A stretch of DNA of 64,000 nucleotides from an alpha proteobacterium BAL199 (GCA_000171835.1 ABHC01000011.1:124001-188000); one strand, 5' to 3'. Positions 32,053-42,209 are shown, counted from the stretch's first letter. Notes: generated by a model from the letters alone, not told the origin. Translations and numbers: made by a program.

Positions 32053-33957
32053 ATGAAGCGTCTTGGTGGTCTTCTGGTCGCGGGCGCGACCGTCCTTGCC
32101 GTCGCGTTTCCCGCCTCGGCACAGCCTCGTCCGGCGTCGCCGCCACCGGGCGGCGAGGTGCAGGCGGCGATGGCGGACCTCACCAACTGGATCCGCGTGT
32201 CAGGGGGCGGCGAACTGGTGACATCGGGGCCGGTGACGGTCACGCCCGGGCCGGTCGGTGACCTCATTCGCCTCCCCGGGCTGACCTTGCGGGCGCTGGA
32301 CGCGGAGGTGAGCTTCGGGGACGTCGACTTGGTCCACGGCACCGGCCTTCCCGGCGGGTTGTGGCGGCTCACCGGTTCCCTTCCGACGCGGGTCACGGTG
32401 GCGATGCCGGGGTTGCCGGCAGCGGTTGTCTCGACCGGCGGGTCGGCCTTCGACGTCGAGATCGACCCGCGTAACGGGATGATCGGCAACGCGCGGATCA
32501 GCGCCTCCGACGCCGCGGTGGTTTTCGAGCCGATCGGGCGCGTGGCGATCGCCGGGATCGAGCTGGGCAGTGACCTGCGGGTTGCCGGTGACGGCAAGAC
32601 CACGGTGACCTCCACCTATCGCCTCGACGGGCTGCGCGTGCAGGCGGAGCCGGAGTCCGCTGGCGCTGCACCCGCCGATCTCGCCAGAGCGGGCTCGATC
32701 ACCAGCACCGTGCGCCTCGACGGGGTGGATTGGGATCGGCTGGCCGAGTTGCAGACCTTCGCGCTCGCCAATCAGGTCGCGATCGCCGCCGGCGACCAGT
32801 CAGATCTGGCCAAGCGCTTCGAGGCTTTGCTCACCACGCCCGACCTGATCGCCGACGGAGTCGAGGTCCGGTTCGGCCTGACCGACCTCTGGATCGGCGA
32901 GATCGACGGCACGGGGCCGGTCTCGCTGGCCAGCGGCGGGTTCCACGTCGGGGTGTCGGGGCTGACGGGCGCCAGCGCCGGCGCTAGCATCGGCTACGCC
33001 CACGAGGGCCTTTCGGTTCTCAGCCCGCTGCCCGTCGACGCCGCCGCCATGCCGGAGGCGCTGGCAATCGAGATCGCGGTCGAGCGGCTTCCGGGCGCCC
33101 GGCTGATCGGCGTTCTCGGCTCCGGCGACGACGAGGAGCGCAGGATGCTGGCGGCGCTCGGCGAGGCCGGGACCACCGCCCGGGTGACCGGCGCCCGGAT
33201 CCGCATGAACGGCAGCGGGGCCGATCTCGACCTGGAGCTCTCGGCCTCCGCCACCGCGCCAGATGGCGTGGTCGGAAGGGCCGACCTGTCGGTGCTCAAC
33301 CTCGACCGCATCGTGGCGGCGCTGGGGCCGCTGGTGACCGACGAACTGGCCGCGATCCAGCTCGCCGCTGCCCTCGGACAGCGCTCGGAGGGTGCCGGCG
33401 GCGTCACGCATCGCTGGCTGATGGCGCGTGGCGTCGATGGGCTGACCACCCTCAACGGCAACGACGTCAGCGCGATCGTCGGGGACGGCATGGCGATGCT
33501 GGACTCCGGTGCCGACATCGATACCGACGAGACGGAAGAGCAGCGTGTGTCGGCGGGCACGTCGGCGGCGTTCATCGCCGAGCGTCTCGAGGAGTTCGGG
33601 GTCGCCACCACCGTCGAGCCGGACAGCGCCGGCGACCCCTCGATCAGCGGCGCCCTCGGCGGCCCGCTCGACGGCCGGACGCTGGGGGTGCAGTTCTTCG
33701 ACTGCGCTGCCGACGGGGTTTGCGACAGCGCGATGCTCTACCTCGGCCTGGAGAGCGGGCAGCCGGTTCCGCTCGCCCGCCTCAACGACTGGAACCGCAA
33801 CGAGCGCTGGGTGCGCGCCTACCGGTCGGACGACAGCGAGGTCTGGCTCGAGATGGACGTGCCGGGCGGAGTGTCGGCCGCCATCGTCGATGCCGCGATC
33901 GAGCGGTTTCTGGAATCCGCCGAGCGGTTCGTGGACGAGGGGGTGGCCGGGCGGTGA
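32053..33957 (+). CDS. Secreted protein with C-terminal YbjN domain
   Basis: 634 residues. A clear signal peptide (KRLGGLLVAGATVLAVAFPASAQP) is followed by a long beta-rich region with no firm family, where repeats such as LTLRALDAEVSFGDVDL and ADGVEVRFGLTDLWIGEIDG suggest a DUF2125-like periplasmic fold. The last roughly 130 residues are YbjN-like: IAERLEEFGVATTVEPDSAGDPSISG, VQFFDCAADGVCDSAMLYLGLES, PLARLNDWNRNERWVRAYRSDDSEVWLEMDVPGGVS. The normal 5' flank has been replaced by foreign AT-rich DNA right up to the ATG, so the native promoter is probably gone. Confidence 0.78.
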   Translation: MKRLGGLLVAGATVLAVAFPASAQPRPASPPPGGEVQAAMADLTNWIRVSGGGELVTSGPVTVTPGPVGDLIRLPGLTLRALDAEVSFGDVDLVHGTGLPGGLWRLTGSLPTRVTVAMPGLPAAVVSTGGSAFDVEIDPRNGMIGNARISASDAAVVFEPIGRVAIAGIELGSDLRVAGDGKTTVTSTYRLDGLRVQAEPESAGAAPADLARAGSITSTVRLDGVDWDRLAELQTFALANQVAIAAGDQSDLAKRFEALLTTPDLIADGVEVRFGLTDLWIGEIDGTGPVSLASGGFHVGVSGLTGASAGASIGYAHEGLSVLSPLPVDAAAMPEALAIEIAVERLPGARLIGVLGSGDDEERRMLAALGEAGTTARVTGARIRMNGSGADLDLELSASATAPDGVVGRADLSVLNLDRIVAALGPLVTDELAAIQLAAALGQRSEGAGGVTHRWLMARGVDGLTTLNGNDVSAIVGDGMAMLDSGADIDTDETEEQRVSAGTSAAFIAERLEEFGVATTVEPDSAGDPSISGALGGPLDGRTLGVQFFDCAADGVCDSAMLYLGLESGQPVPLARLNDWNRNERWVRAYRSDDSEVWLEMDVPGGVSAAIVDAAIERFLESAERFVDEGVAGR

Positions 33958-33973
33958 TCGCGTCCGGCCCGCC

Positions 33974-34396
33974 TCAGGCGTCGGCGGACGGTTGCCCGCG
34001 GGTGACCGTGACCTTCCGCCGGATTTCCCGGTCGGTGATGTAGAGACCGCTCGCCACGATCACCCCGGCCCCGACGAAGGTCCAGACGTCGGGAAAGGTG
34101 CCGAACGCCAGCCAACTCAGCACCGTCGCCATGATCAGCTGGCCGTAGGCGAACGGCGACAGCACCGAGGCCTCGCCGATCTGGAACGCCTGGATGATGA
34201 AGTAGTGGCCGATCCCGCCGATCAGGCCGAGCAGGCAGAACAACCCGAGGTCCAGGGCCGAGCGGGTCGTCACCCAGTCGAACGGCACCACGATCGACGA
34301 CAGCACCGCGCCGACCACGGCGATGTAGGTGATCGAGGTTTCCGGGGTGTCGACGGACGAGGTCTTGCGGGTGACGATCTGGTAGAGCGCGCAGGT
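33974..34396 (-). pseudogene. EamA/DMT-superfamily transporter, C-terminal half only
   Basis: The minus strand reads CALYQIVTRKTSSVDTPETSITYIAVVGAVLSSIVVPFDW, then LGLFCLLGLIGGIGHYFIIQAFQIGEASVLSPFAYGQLIMATVLSWLAFGTFPDVWTFVGAGVIVASGLYI. This is the second EamA repeat of a drug/metabolite transporter, with about five helices. The first repeat is missing: upstream of the Cys-Ala-Leu-Tyr the sequence changes abruptly, in another frame, into a phage terminase. The gene is therefore broken by a phage-related rearrangement. Confidence 0.82.
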
Positions 34397-34866
34397 GCGC
34401 CCGCGGCGATCAGCGCGGGCTTGCGGTGCTCGGGGTGCCGGGTGGCGCAGGACGGGCAGTGCCAAGCCGCCTCGTCGATCTGGCCTCCCGGCCAGCGGAT
34501 ATCCCGCCACAGAATCTGGTGGCGCTCACCGCAGCCATCGCAGGGCACGGCGAACACGCGCCGGTCGCTCTCCAGGTACGCCGCCTCGATCCGGCTGAAC
34601 CCCTTCAGTGTCGGTGTCGACACCATCAGGATCTTGCGGTTCAGGAAGGTTGCAGCACGCTGGATCGCCAGTGCTACCGGATCGCCCTCTCCGTCAGCGT
34701 CGCCCGGATAGCCGTCGACCTCGTCGAGGAACAGGTAGCGAACCGGCATCGAGCGCAGACCGACCGCCGAGTTGGCGCCGGTCAGGATCAGCACCCCACC
34801 CGGAAACTCCTTCATCAGCACCGTGTTGCCGCTGTCGCGCGAGCGCGGATCGCGGACCCGGGCGGC
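34397..34866 (-). pseudogene. Phage terminase large subunit (GpA family), internal fragment
   Basis: The minus strand reads ARVRDPRSRDSGNTVLMKEFPGGVLILTGANSAVGLRSMPVRYLFLDEVDGYPGD, then DPVALAIQRAATFLNRKILMVSTPTLKGFSRIEAAYLESDRR, then a zinc-finger-like VPCDGCGERHQILWRDIRWPGG...WHCPSCATRH. LFLDEVDGYP is the Walker B region of GpA-type terminases. Both ends are cut: the N-terminal side at the rmuC stop/IS630 insertion and the C-terminal side at the EamA junction. No other phage genes lie nearby, so this is a scar of a lost prophage or of recombination with phage DNA. Confidence 0.85.
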
Positions 34867-34868
34867 TA

Positions 34869-36017
34869 GTGGATAAAATCCGACATTAGAATCCCGCTCA
34901 GGATTCCCGCGGGTTCGGTGGCGTGCGAGTCTGGGGCATGCGCACCGGGATCAGCTTCACCGTCAGTACCGCCGATCGCGCCCGCCTGGAGGCGATCGTG
35001 GCGGACCGCAACAGCCCGCAAAAGCACGTCTGGCGCTGCCGGATCGTGCTGCTCACCGCCGCGGGCCTGGGCACCAACGCGATCATGCGCGAGGCCGGGG
35101 TCGCCAAGACGGCGGTCTGGCGCTGGCAGGAGCGCTTCGCCGCCGAAGGCGTGGACGGGCTGCTGCGGGACAAGACGCGCCCGTCGCGGATCCCGCCGCT
35201 GGACCCCTCGGTGGCCGAGCGCGTCGTCGCCCTGACCCTGACCGATCCGCCCGGCGAGACGACCCACTGGACCGCCGCAACGATGGCGGCACAGACCGGC
35301 ATCTCGGTTAGTTCGGTGCAGCGGATCTGGCGTGCTCACGGTTTGGCCCCGCATCGGATCCGGCAGTTCAAGCTCTCGAACGACCCGGAGTTCGTGACCA
35401 AGCTGCGCGACGTGGTCGGGCTCTATGTCGACCCGCCGGCCCACGCCATCGTGCTCAGCGTCGACGAGAAGAGCCAGATCCAGGCGCTCGACCGCACCCA
35501 GCCCGGCCTGCCGCTGAAGAAGGGCCGCGCCGGCACCATGACCCACGACTACAAGCGCCATGGCACCACCACCTTGTTCGCTGCCCTCAACGTGCTCGAC
35601 GGCACCGTCATCGGCCGCAACATGCAGCGTCACCGCCACCAGGAGTTCATCCGCTTCCTCAACCACATCGAGGCCCAGGTTCCGGCCGGCAAGGTGATCC
35701 ACGCCGTCCTCGACAACTACGCCGCCCACAAGCACCCCAAGGTCCGCGCCTGGCTGCACCGCCATCCCCGCTGGACCTTCCACTTCGTGCCGACCTCATG
35801 TTCCTGGCTCAACGCCGTCGAAGGCTTCTTCGCCAGGCTCGCCAAGCGCCGCCTCAAGCGCGGCGTCTTCCGCTCTGTCGCCGACCTCCAGGCCGCCATC
35901 AACCGCTTCCTCGACGAGCACAACGCCTCAGATCCGAAGCCCTTCAACTGGACAGCCGATCCCGACAAAATCATCGCCGCCGTCAGGCGTGGGCACCAAG
36001 TGTTGGATTCTATCCAC
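34869..36017 (+). mobile_element. IS630-family insertion sequence (1149 bp)
   Basis: Terminal inverted repeats are GTGGATAAAATCCGAC on the left and GTGGATAGAATCCAAC read inward from the right. A TA dinucleotide on each side (34867-34868 and 36018-36019) is the standard IS630 target duplication. Removing the element and one TA restores rmuC's TAG stop directly followed by the terminase fragment. Confidence 0.92.
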
Positions 36018-36020
36018 TAG
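34938..36020 (+). CDS. IS630-family transposase
   Basis: About 360 residues (start at ATG 34938; another in-frame ATG at 34923). An N-terminal helix-turn-helix (LGTNAIMREAGVAKTAVWRWQERF) precedes a DDE domain: VLSVDEKSQIQALDRTQP, then KVIHAVLDNYAAHKHPKVRAWL, then SCSWLNAVEGFFARLAKRRLKRG, the usual IS630 D-D-E contexts. The stop codon TAG is completed by the duplicated target TA, so the frame ends exactly at the element boundary. Confidence 0.93.
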   Translation: MRTGISFTVSTADRARLEAIVADRNSPQKHVWRCRIVLLTAAGLGTNAIMREAGVAKTAVWRWQERFAAEGVDGLLRDKTRPSRIPPLDPSVAERVVALTLTDPPGETTHWTAATMAAQTGISVSSVQRIWRAHGLAPHRIRQFKLSNDPEFVTKLRDVVGLYVDPPAHAIVLSVDEKSQIQALDRTQPGLPLKKGRAGTMTHDYKRHGTTTLFAALNVLDGTVIGRNMQRHRHQEFIRFLNHIEAQVPAGKVIHAVLDNYAAHKHPKVRAWLHRHPRWTFHFVPTSCSWLNAVEGFFARLAKRRLKRGVFRSVADLQAAINRFLDEHNASDPKPFNWTADPDKIIAAVRRGHQVLDSIH

Positions 36021-37201
36021 TCGCCGGTCAGCAGGCGTGGCGCGGCGACCGGTGCGGTCACCCGTTCGGGCTCGTCGACCTCGACCTCGCGGATCCGTTC
36101 GGCGCGCTTGTCGATCTTCTCGGTCGAGATCCGGACCTGCTTCATGTCCTCGTCAGCCTGGCGGAAATGGGTCTGCAGCTTGCCGACCCGCTCGTCGAGG
36201 CGGCGCACGTCGTCCAGCAGGCGGCCGACCTCAGCCTGCAGCAGTCCGGCCTGCTCGCTGATCTTGGCGTCCTTCAGTACCGCGCGCACGGTGTTCAGGG
36301 TCGCCATCAGGGTGGTCGGAGAGACGATCCACACCCGGCGGCGGAACGCGTCCTGCACCACCGAGGTCAGGTTGGCGTGCAACTCGGCGTACACCGCCTC
36401 CGATGGCAGGAACATGAGCGCGGAATCAGCGGTCTCGCCGGGGACGATGTAGCGCTCGGCGATGTCCTTGACGTGCTTGGTGATGGCCTGGGCGAGGCCG
36501 CGCCGCGCGGCATCACGCTCGGCGTCGGAGCCGGCGTCGCGCAGTGTCTGGTAGGCTTCGAGAGGGAACTTGGCGTCGATCGCGATGGCGCCCGGCGGGT
36601 TCGGCAGGGTCAGCAGGCAGTCGACCCGCCGTCCGCTCGCCAGGGTCGCCTGGAAGGCGTAGGCGCTGGGCGGCAGGGCCTGGATCACCAGGTCGTTCAG
36701 CTGGATCTCGCCGAATGCGCCGCGCGCCTGCTTGTTGGACAGGATGTCCTGCAGGCCGACCACCTGGGTTGACAGGGTGGTGATGTTTTTCTGGGCGACG
36801 TCGATGACCGCCAGCCGTTCCTTCAGGTCGGTCATGGTGGTCTGGGTGGTGACGCTGGATTTCTCCAGGCTCTCGCCGATCCGCCGGGTCACGTCGGCCA
36901 GCCGTTCCTCCAGCTTCTTTGCCAGTTCGCGTTCCTGGATTTGCAGTTGCTCGGCGATCCGGGCCTGGGCGGCTGCCTGGCTCTCGGCGATCTGGGCGAG
37001 GCGCCCGGCCAGTTCGGCCTGACTGTGGGCCAGCCGTTCGGCGGCGGCGGTCTGCCTATGCTCGCTGTCGGCAAGAGCGTCTTCCACGCCGGAACTGCCG
37101 GTCCACAGCCGCCAGGCGATCAGCAACAGCGTACCGAGCACGCAGGCGCCGAGAATCAGCAGGATCAGGTCGGGCGGCAGCGGAAGGTGGAGATCGGACA
37201 T
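36017..37201 (-). CDS. rmuC: RmuC-family protein (DNA recombination)
   Basis: 394 residues: an N-terminal transmembrane helix (LILLILGACVLGTLLLIAWRLW), a long coiled coil (residues about 50-170, rich in Ala/Gln/Glu), then the RmuC nuclease-like domain with QVVGLQDILSNKQARGAFGEIQLNDLV, YAFQATLASGRRVDCLLTLPNPPGAIAIDAKFPLEAYQTL and FLPSEAVYAELHANL. RmuC limits rearrangements at inverted repeats in E. coli. The reading frame ends TGD-TAG, where TA is the IS630 target; the stop is preserved, so the protein is intact. Confidence 0.92.
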   Translation of the reverse strand: MSDLHLPLPPDLILLILGACVLGTLLLIAWRLWTGSSGVEDALADSEHRQTAAAERLAHSQAELAGRLAQIAESQAAAQARIAEQLQIQERELAKKLEERLADVTRRIGESLEKSSVTTQTTMTDLKERLAVIDVAQKNITTLSTQVVGLQDILSNKQARGAFGEIQLNDLVIQALPPSAYAFQATLASGRRVDCLLTLPNPPGAIAIDAKFPLEAYQTLRDAGSDAERDAARRGLAQAITKHVKDIAERYIVPGETADSALMFLPSEAVYAELHANLTSVVQDAFRRRVWIVSPTTLMATLNTVRAVLKDAKISEQAGLLQAEVGRLLDDVRRLDERVGKLQTHFRQADEDMKQVRISTEKIDKRAERIREVEVDEPERVTAPVAAPRLLTGD

Positions 37202-37318
37202 AGCCAGAATCTAGCATGTTGCGACCCGAGCTTGCCGGGCCGTCCGGCAGGCGCGGAAATCTTGACGGTTCCGGCCGGTTCGCCTACCTCAGGGGATCTT
37301 GAAACCGGGCGAATCGCA

Positions 37319-37846
37319 ATGGCCATCCTGCCGATCATCTGGGCACCCGATCCTGTGCTGAAAACCAAGTGCCGTTCGGTCGACGTGGTCGACGACGAGG
37401 TGCGGCGGCTGATCGATGACATGTTCCAGACCATGTATTTCGCACCGGGGGTCGGGCTGGCGGCACCGCAGGTCGGCGTGACCAAGCGCGTGATCGTGGT
37501 CGACGTCGCCGGCAAGGACGAGAAGCCGCAGCCGATCGCCCTGGTCAACCCGGAGATCGTTTGGCGTTCCGACGCCACCCAGATCTACGAGGAAGGCTGC
37601 CTGTCGCTGCCTGAGCTGTATGCCGATGTCGAGCGCGCGTCGCACGTGAAGGTCCGCTATCTCGACCGCGACGGGGCTGAACAAAAGATCGAGGGTGAGG
37701 GATTGCTGGCGGTGTGCCTGCAGCACGAAATCGACCACATCGACGGTGTGCTGTTCGTCGATCACATCTCGGCGCTGAAGCGCAACATCATGATGAAGAA
37801 GATGGTGAAGGCGAAGAAGCAGCGCGCCCGCGAGCAGGCGGCGTGA
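37319..37846 (+). CDS. def: Peptide deformylase
   Basis: Removes the formyl group from nascent N-terminal methionine. 175 residues with the three metal-site motifs: [17 protein letters not shown] and [12 protein letters not shown]. The ATG at 37319 ([14 protein letters not shown]) is the family start; the longer open frame upstream is shadow of the divergent rmuC. It overlaps the fmt GTG start by 4 bp, the usual def-fmt pairing. Confidence 0.96.
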   Translation: MAILPIIWAPDPVLKTKCRSVDVVDDEVRRLIDDMFQTMYFAPGVGLAAPQVGVTKRVIVVDVAGKDEKPQPIALVNPEIVWRSDATQIYEEGCLSLPELYADVERASHVKVRYLDRDGAEQKIEGEGLLAVCLQHEIDHIDGVLFVDHISALKRNIMMKKMVKAKKQRAREQAA

Positions 37847-38799
37847 GCGAAGTTGGAGTCCTGACTGTCCGACCGTTGCGCATCGCCTTTCTTGGCAGTC
37901 CCGATTTCGCGGTTCCGACTCTGCGTGCGCTGATCGATGCCGGTCACGACGTGGTGTGCGTGTACGCCCAGCCGCCACGCCCGGCTGGCCGTGGCAAGCA
38001 CGATCGGCCGACCCCGGTGCACAGCGCCGCCGAATCAGTCGGGATCGAGGTGCGCACCCCCCGGACCCTGCGCGATCCGGATGCCCAGGCGGCGTTCGCA
38101 GCCCTCGACCTGGACGTTGCCGTTGTGGTCGCTTACGGGCTGATCCTGCCTCCGGCGATCCTGACGGCACCGCGTCTCGGTTGCGTCAACGTGCACGCCT
38201 CGCTGCTGCCGCGTTGGCGCGGGGCAGCGCCGATCCAGCGGGCGATCCTGGCGGGCGACCGCGAGACCGGCGTGACCATCATGCAGATGGACGAGGGGCT
38301 GGACACCGGGGCGATGCTGCTCCACTGCCCGGTCCCGATCGAGCCCGACACCACGGCGTCGCATCTGCACGACACGCTGTCGGCGCTGGGCGCCGAGTCG
38401 ATCGTTCCGGCGCTGGCCGGCCTGGAGTCCGGAACGCTGACGCCGGTGCCGCAGCCGGAGATGGGCGTCACCTACGCCAAGAAGCTGGAGCGCGACGAGG
38501 GACGGCTCGACTTTGGCCGTCCGGCGGCCGATCTGGAGCGGCAGATCCGAGCTTTTGATCCGTGGCCGGGAGCGTTTTTCGACCTCGGCGGCGAGCGTTT
38601 CAAGGTCTTGTCGGCCCAAGTGCTGACGATCGGTGCGCTGGCCAACGCGCCGGGTACCGTGCTCGACCACGAACTCACCATCGCCTGCGGCGTCGATGCC
38701 CTGCGCCCGACCCGGATCCAGCGGGCCGGCAAGGCGCCGATGGCGACCGAGGCGCTGCTGCGCGGGTTCCCGGTGGCGCCCGGCGTCATTGTGGGCTGA
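37843..38799 (+). CDS. fmt: Methionyl-tRNA formyltransferase
   Basis: Formylates initiator Met-tRNA. 318 residues from a GTG at 37843 that overlaps the def stop (GTGA); the first certain family residues are [20 protein letters not shown]. Active-site context [22 protein letters not shown] is intact. The C-terminal OB-like domain ends in [11 protein letters not shown]. truA starts 3 bp after the stop. Confidence 0.95.
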   Translation: MSEVGVLTVRPLRIAFLGSPDFAVPTLRALIDAGHDVVCVYAQPPRPAGRGKHDRPTPVHSAAESVGIEVRTPRTLRDPDAQAAFAALDLDVAVVVAYGLILPPAILTAPRLGCVNVHASLLPRWRGAAPIQRAILAGDRETGVTIMQMDEGLDTGAMLLHCPVPIEPDTTASHLHDTLSALGAESIVPALAGLESGTLTPVPQPEMGVTYAKKLERDEGRLDFGRPAADLERQIRAFDPWPGAFFDLGGERFKVLSAQVLTIGALANAPGTVLDHELTIACGVDALRPTRIQRAGKAPMATEALLRGFPVAPGVIVG

Positions 38800-38802
38800 G
38801 CC

Positions 38803-39549
38803 ATGACGCGTTACCGGCTCACGGTCGAGTACGATGGTGCCCCGTTCGTCGGGTGGCAGCGCCAGGACAATGGTGCGACCGTGCAGGGCGCCATCGAGGA
38901 TGCGGTGTTTGCATTCTCGGGGCAGCGGGTCGAGGTGGCCGGAGCCGGCCGCACCGACACAGGCGTGCATGCCGAGGGGCAGGTCGCTCACATCGACCTA
39001 GCAACCGACCGTTTCGACGCCGTCACGGTGATGAACGCCATCAACGCGCACCTGCGGCCGCTGCCGGTTGCGGTGGTGTCCGCATCGGTGGCCAGCCCGG
39101 ATTTCCACGCCCGGTTCTCGGCGATCTGGCGGTCGTACCGCTACGTCATCGTGAACCGGCGCGCACCCCTGGCGCTGGACCTGGGGCGAGCCTGGAGCGT
39201 GCTGGCCCCGCTTGACGTGGCCGCCATGTCGGCGGGGGCCGAGCGGCTGATCGGCCATCACGACTTCACCAGTTTCCGGGCGGTCCACTGCCAGTCCAAG
39301 TCTCCGATGAAGACCCTGGACGTGCTGCAGGTGTCCCGTCATGGCGAGCGCATCGTGGTCGAGGCTCGGGCCCGGTCGTTCCTGCACCATCAAGTGCGCA
39401 ACATGGTCGGAACGCTGCGGCTGGTGGGGGAGGGCAAATGGCAGCCGGATGACGTCACCGCGGCCCTGAAGGCCCGAGACCGGGTGGCAGCCGGCCCGAC
39501 CGCCCCGGCGGACGGGCTGACGCTGACCGCGGTCGGGTACCCCGACTGA
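38803..39549 (+). CDS. truA: tRNA pseudouridine(38-40) synthase
   Basis: 248 residues. N-terminus RYRLTVEYDGAPFVGWQRQ and the catalytic GAGRTDTGVHAEGQVAH, with Asp in RTDTGVH, identify TruA. FLHHQVRNMVGTLRLVGEG near the C-terminus is also conserved. It is the third gene of the def-fmt-truA operon. Confidence 0.96.
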   Translation: MTRYRLTVEYDGAPFVGWQRQDNGATVQGAIEDAVFAFSGQRVEVAGAGRTDTGVHAEGQVAHIDLATDRFDAVTVMNAINAHLRPLPVAVVSASVASPDFHARFSAIWRSYRYVIVNRRAPLALDLGRAWSVLAPLDVAAMSAGAERLIGHHDFTSFRAVHCQSKSPMKTLDVLQVSRHGERIVVEARARSFLHHQVRNMVGTLRLVGEGKWQPDDVTAALKARDRVAAGPTAPADGLTLTAVGYPD

Positions 39550-39554
39550 CCAGT

Positions 39555-40130
39555 CTACAGCAACGGCGACAGCACCGTGCCGACCATCCAGTCGAACATC
39601 ACGGTCCCCACCACCACAGCCACCGCTTCCCGGCCCTTGATGCCAAGGCCGACGCGGGCAATGAACCAGCGCGACCACAGCATCAGCACCAGGAAGCCGA
39701 GGGCCAGCAGGTTTTCCAGCACCGACGGCAACAGGCCGGTGGCCCGGATCAAGGTCAGCGCCATGTACGCGTAAGACAACGGGACGGTGGTCCAGAAGTA
39801 CGCTGCCATGTACCCGTCGAAGCGGGCGGGCCATCCGAAGTTCTGCATCAGGTAGTACGCCAGCAACGCGTAACCGAACCAGCCGATCGCCAGGATTTCA
39901 GCCTCACGAATCGTGTCGTCGAGCCCGAACGACGGCTGGGCACCATCGTTAATGTGGACCGCAAGGGTCAGCAGGTGGGCGGGAATCACCAGAACGATCG
40001 CCCAGGCGGCCGACCAGAATCCCTCCCTCCCGGCCCGGAAGTATGCGCCGCCGGCGGCATCGCCGCAGATCAACCGCCAGGCTCCGTACAGCGCGGTGGC
40101 AATCTCGATCCGATCGGGTGGCGATGCCAT
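39555..40130 (-). CDS. Hypothetical membrane protein
   Basis: 191 residues with about five hydrophobic helices (for example FWSAAWAIVLVIPAHLLTLAV, AEILAIGWFGYALLAYYLM and LENLLALGFLVLMLWSRWFIARVGLGI). The layout resembles Yip1-like small membrane proteins found next to dapE in related genomes, but the assignment is not secure. It lies 10 bp after the dapE stop in the same direction and converges on truA. Confidence 0.72.
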   Translation of the reverse strand: MASPPDRIEIATALYGAWRLICGDAAGGAYFRAGREGFWSAAWAIVLVIPAHLLTLAVHINDGAQPSFGLDDTIREAEILAIGWFGYALLAYYLMQNFGWPARFDGYMAAYFWTTVPLSYAYMALTLIRATGLLPSVLENLLALGFLVLMLWSRWFIARVGLGIKGREAVAVVVGTVMFDWMVGTVLSPLL

Positions 40131-40140
40131 TGCGGGTCGG

Positions 40141-41322
40141 CTAAGCGAGAAACCGCCGCAGCAGCGCGGCGTAGATGTCGGTCAAAGATCGGATGTCGGC
40201 GATGGCGACCCGTTCGTCCACCTTGTGCATGGTCTGGCCGACCAAGCCGAACTCGACCACCGGGCACATCCGGCAGATGAACCGGGCGTCGGAGGTTCCG
40301 CCGGTGGTGCTCAATTCCGGGCGCCGGCCGACCACGGATTCTGCAGCGTCGGCGATCAGCGTGCTCAACCGTCCCGGCTCAGTCAGGAAGCTTTCGCCCG
40401 AGCACGATGTGACAAGCTCATAGCGCGCGCCCTTCTGGTCGAAGCTGTCGCGCAGCATCCGCTCCAGCGATTGTGAGTTGTGGGCGTCGTTGAAGCGGAT
40501 GTTGAACACCGCCGTCGCTTTCGCCGGAACCACGTTACTGGCCGGATTGCCGACGTCGATGGTGGTGACCGCCAGGGTGCTCGGCTGAAAGTGTGCCGTA
40601 CCTTCATCAAGCTGACCGTGGGCGAACGGTTCGAGCATGCGCAGCAGGTGATGGATCGGATTGTCGGCCAGGTGCGGATAGGCGACGTGGCCCTGGGTCC
40701 CGAGCACGGTGAGCGTGCCGGTCAGGCTGCCGCGGCGGCCGATCTTCATCATGTCGCCGAGCGCGTTCGGGTTGGTCGGCTCGCCGACCACGCAGGCGTC
40801 GGGGATCTCGCCGGCGGCTTCCATCCAGTCCAGCACCTTGGTGGTGCCGTTGACTGCCGGACCTTCCTCGTCGCCGGTGATCAGCAGGCTGATCGAGCCG
40901 GGAGGGTTGCCGCCATGCTCGCCGATGATCCGGGCGGCGGCGGCCACGAAGGCGGCGATCCCGCCCTTCATGTCGGCCGCCCCTCGGCCCCATAACAATC
41001 CGTCCCGCACCGCGCCGTCGAACGGGCCGACGGTCCAGGCAGCGGCGTCGCCGACCGGCACCACGTCGGTGTGTCCGGCAAAGCAGAAATGCGGCGCCGC
41101 CGTTCCGATCCGGGCATACAGATTGTCGATCGGATCGGTGCCGGCCTCTTCGAACCGCAGCCGATGGCAGGTGAACCCCAGGGCGCCGAGCGTCGACTCC
41201 AGCACGTCGATCGCCCCGCCTTCAGCCGGTGTGACGCTGGGGCAGCGGATCAGATGGCCGGCAAAGTCGACGGCGTCGACCGCGACGGTACTGTCGGCGC
41301 CTTCGTTGCCAGCCTCGGGCAT
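40141..41322 (-). CDS. dapE: Succinyl-diaminopimelate desuccinylase
   Basis: An M20-family zinc hydrolase of 393 residues in lysine/diaminopimelate synthesis. Motifs: [14 protein letters not shown] with the first metal His, [18 protein letters not shown] with the bridging Asp, [15 protein letters not shown] with the catalytic Glu pair, and a C-terminal [10 protein letters not shown]. It follows dapD by 14 bp in the same direction, forming a dapD-dapE operon. Confidence 0.95.
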   Translation of the reverse strand: MPEAGNEGADSTVAVDAVDFAGHLIRCPSVTPAEGGAIDVLESTLGALGFTCHRLRFEEAGTDPIDNLYARIGTAAPHFCFAGHTDVVPVGDAAAWTVGPFDGAVRDGLLWGRGAADMKGGIAAFVAAAARIIGEHGGNPPGSISLLITGDEEGPAVNGTTKVLDWMEAAGEIPDACVVGEPTNPNALGDMMKIGRRGSLTGTLTVLGTQGHVAYPHLADNPIHHLLRMLEPFAHGQLDEGTAHFQPSTLAVTTIDVGNPASNVVPAKATAVFNIRFNDAHNSQSLERMLRDSFDQKGARYELVTSCSGESFLTEPGRLSTLIADAAESVVGRRPELSTTGGTSDARFICRMCPVVEFGLVGQTMHKVDERVAIADIRSLTDIYAALLRRFLA

Positions 41323-41336
41323 TGCCGTGTCTCCGC

Positions 41337-42209
41337 TCAGTCGCGCAGCAGATCGTTGATCGAGGTCTTCGAGCGGGTCTGCTCGTCGACCTGCTTCACG
41401 ATTACCGCGCAGTAGAGCGACGGCCCCGGCTGACCGTTCGGCAGCGGCTTGCCCGGCATGGAGCCCGGGACCACCACCGAATAGGCCGGTACCCGGCCCA
41501 TCGACACTTCGCCGGTGTCGCGGTTCACGATGCGGGTGGTCTTACTGAGGTAGACGCCCATCGACAGCACGGCGCCGGTTTCGACGATCACGCCCTCGAC
41601 CACTTCGCTGCGGGCGCCGATGAAGCAGTTGTCCTCGATGATCACCGGATCGGCCTGCAGCGGCTCCAGCACGCCGCCGATACCGACGCCGCCCGACAGG
41701 TGGCAGTTCTTACCGATCTGCGCGCAGGAGCCGACCGTTGCCCAGGTGTCGACCATGGTGCCGGTGTCGACATAGGCACCGACGTTCACGAAGCTCGGCA
41801 TGAGGATGACGTTGGCAGCGATGTGGGCGGAGCGGCGGACCACGCAGTTCGGCACCGCGCGGAAGCCGGCCTCCCGGAATCGGTTCTCGCCCCAGCCGGC
41901 GAACTTGGACGGGACCTTGTCCCACCACACCGACGGGCCGCGTTCCGGATCGTTCGGGCCGCCGGGGATCACCTCCATGTCGAACAGCCGGAACGACAGC
42001 AGCACGGCTTTCTTGAGCCACTGGTTGACGGTCCATTGATGATCGCCGTCCGGCGTCGCGACCCGCAGGCTCCCGTTGTCGAGGCCCTCGAGTGCCGCTT
42101 CCACGGCATCGCGTACCTCGCCCTTGGTGGCCGTCCCGATCTCGGTGCGGCGTTCCCAGGCGGCGTCGATCACAGCTTGCATTTGGCTCGTGCTCATCGG
42201 TTCCGTCAT
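41337..42209 (-). CDS. dapD: Tetrahydrodipicolinate N-succinyltransferase
   Basis: 290 residues with a left-handed beta-helix of hexapeptide repeats ([56 protein letters not shown]). [21 protein letters not shown] and VDGxx-type helix N-terminal elements match DapD. It makes N-succinyl-2-amino-6-oxopimelate, the step before the DapC/DapE reactions. An ATG 12 bp downstream (MSTSQMQAV) is an equally good start. Confidence 0.95.
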   Translation of the reverse strand: MTEPMSTSQMQAVIDAAWERRTEIGTATKGEVRDAVEAALEGLDNGSLRVATPDGDHQWTVNQWLKKAVLLSFRLFDMEVIPGGPNDPERGPSVWWDKVPSKFAGWGENRFREAGFRAVPNCVVRRSAHIAANVILMPSFVNVGAYVDTGTMVDTWATVGSCAQIGKNCHLSGGVGIGGVLEPLQADPVIIEDNCFIGARSEVVEGVIVETGAVLSMGVYLSKTTRIVNRDTGEVSMGRVPAYSVVVPGSMPGKPLPNGQPGPSLYCAVIVKQVDEQTRSKTSINDLLRD

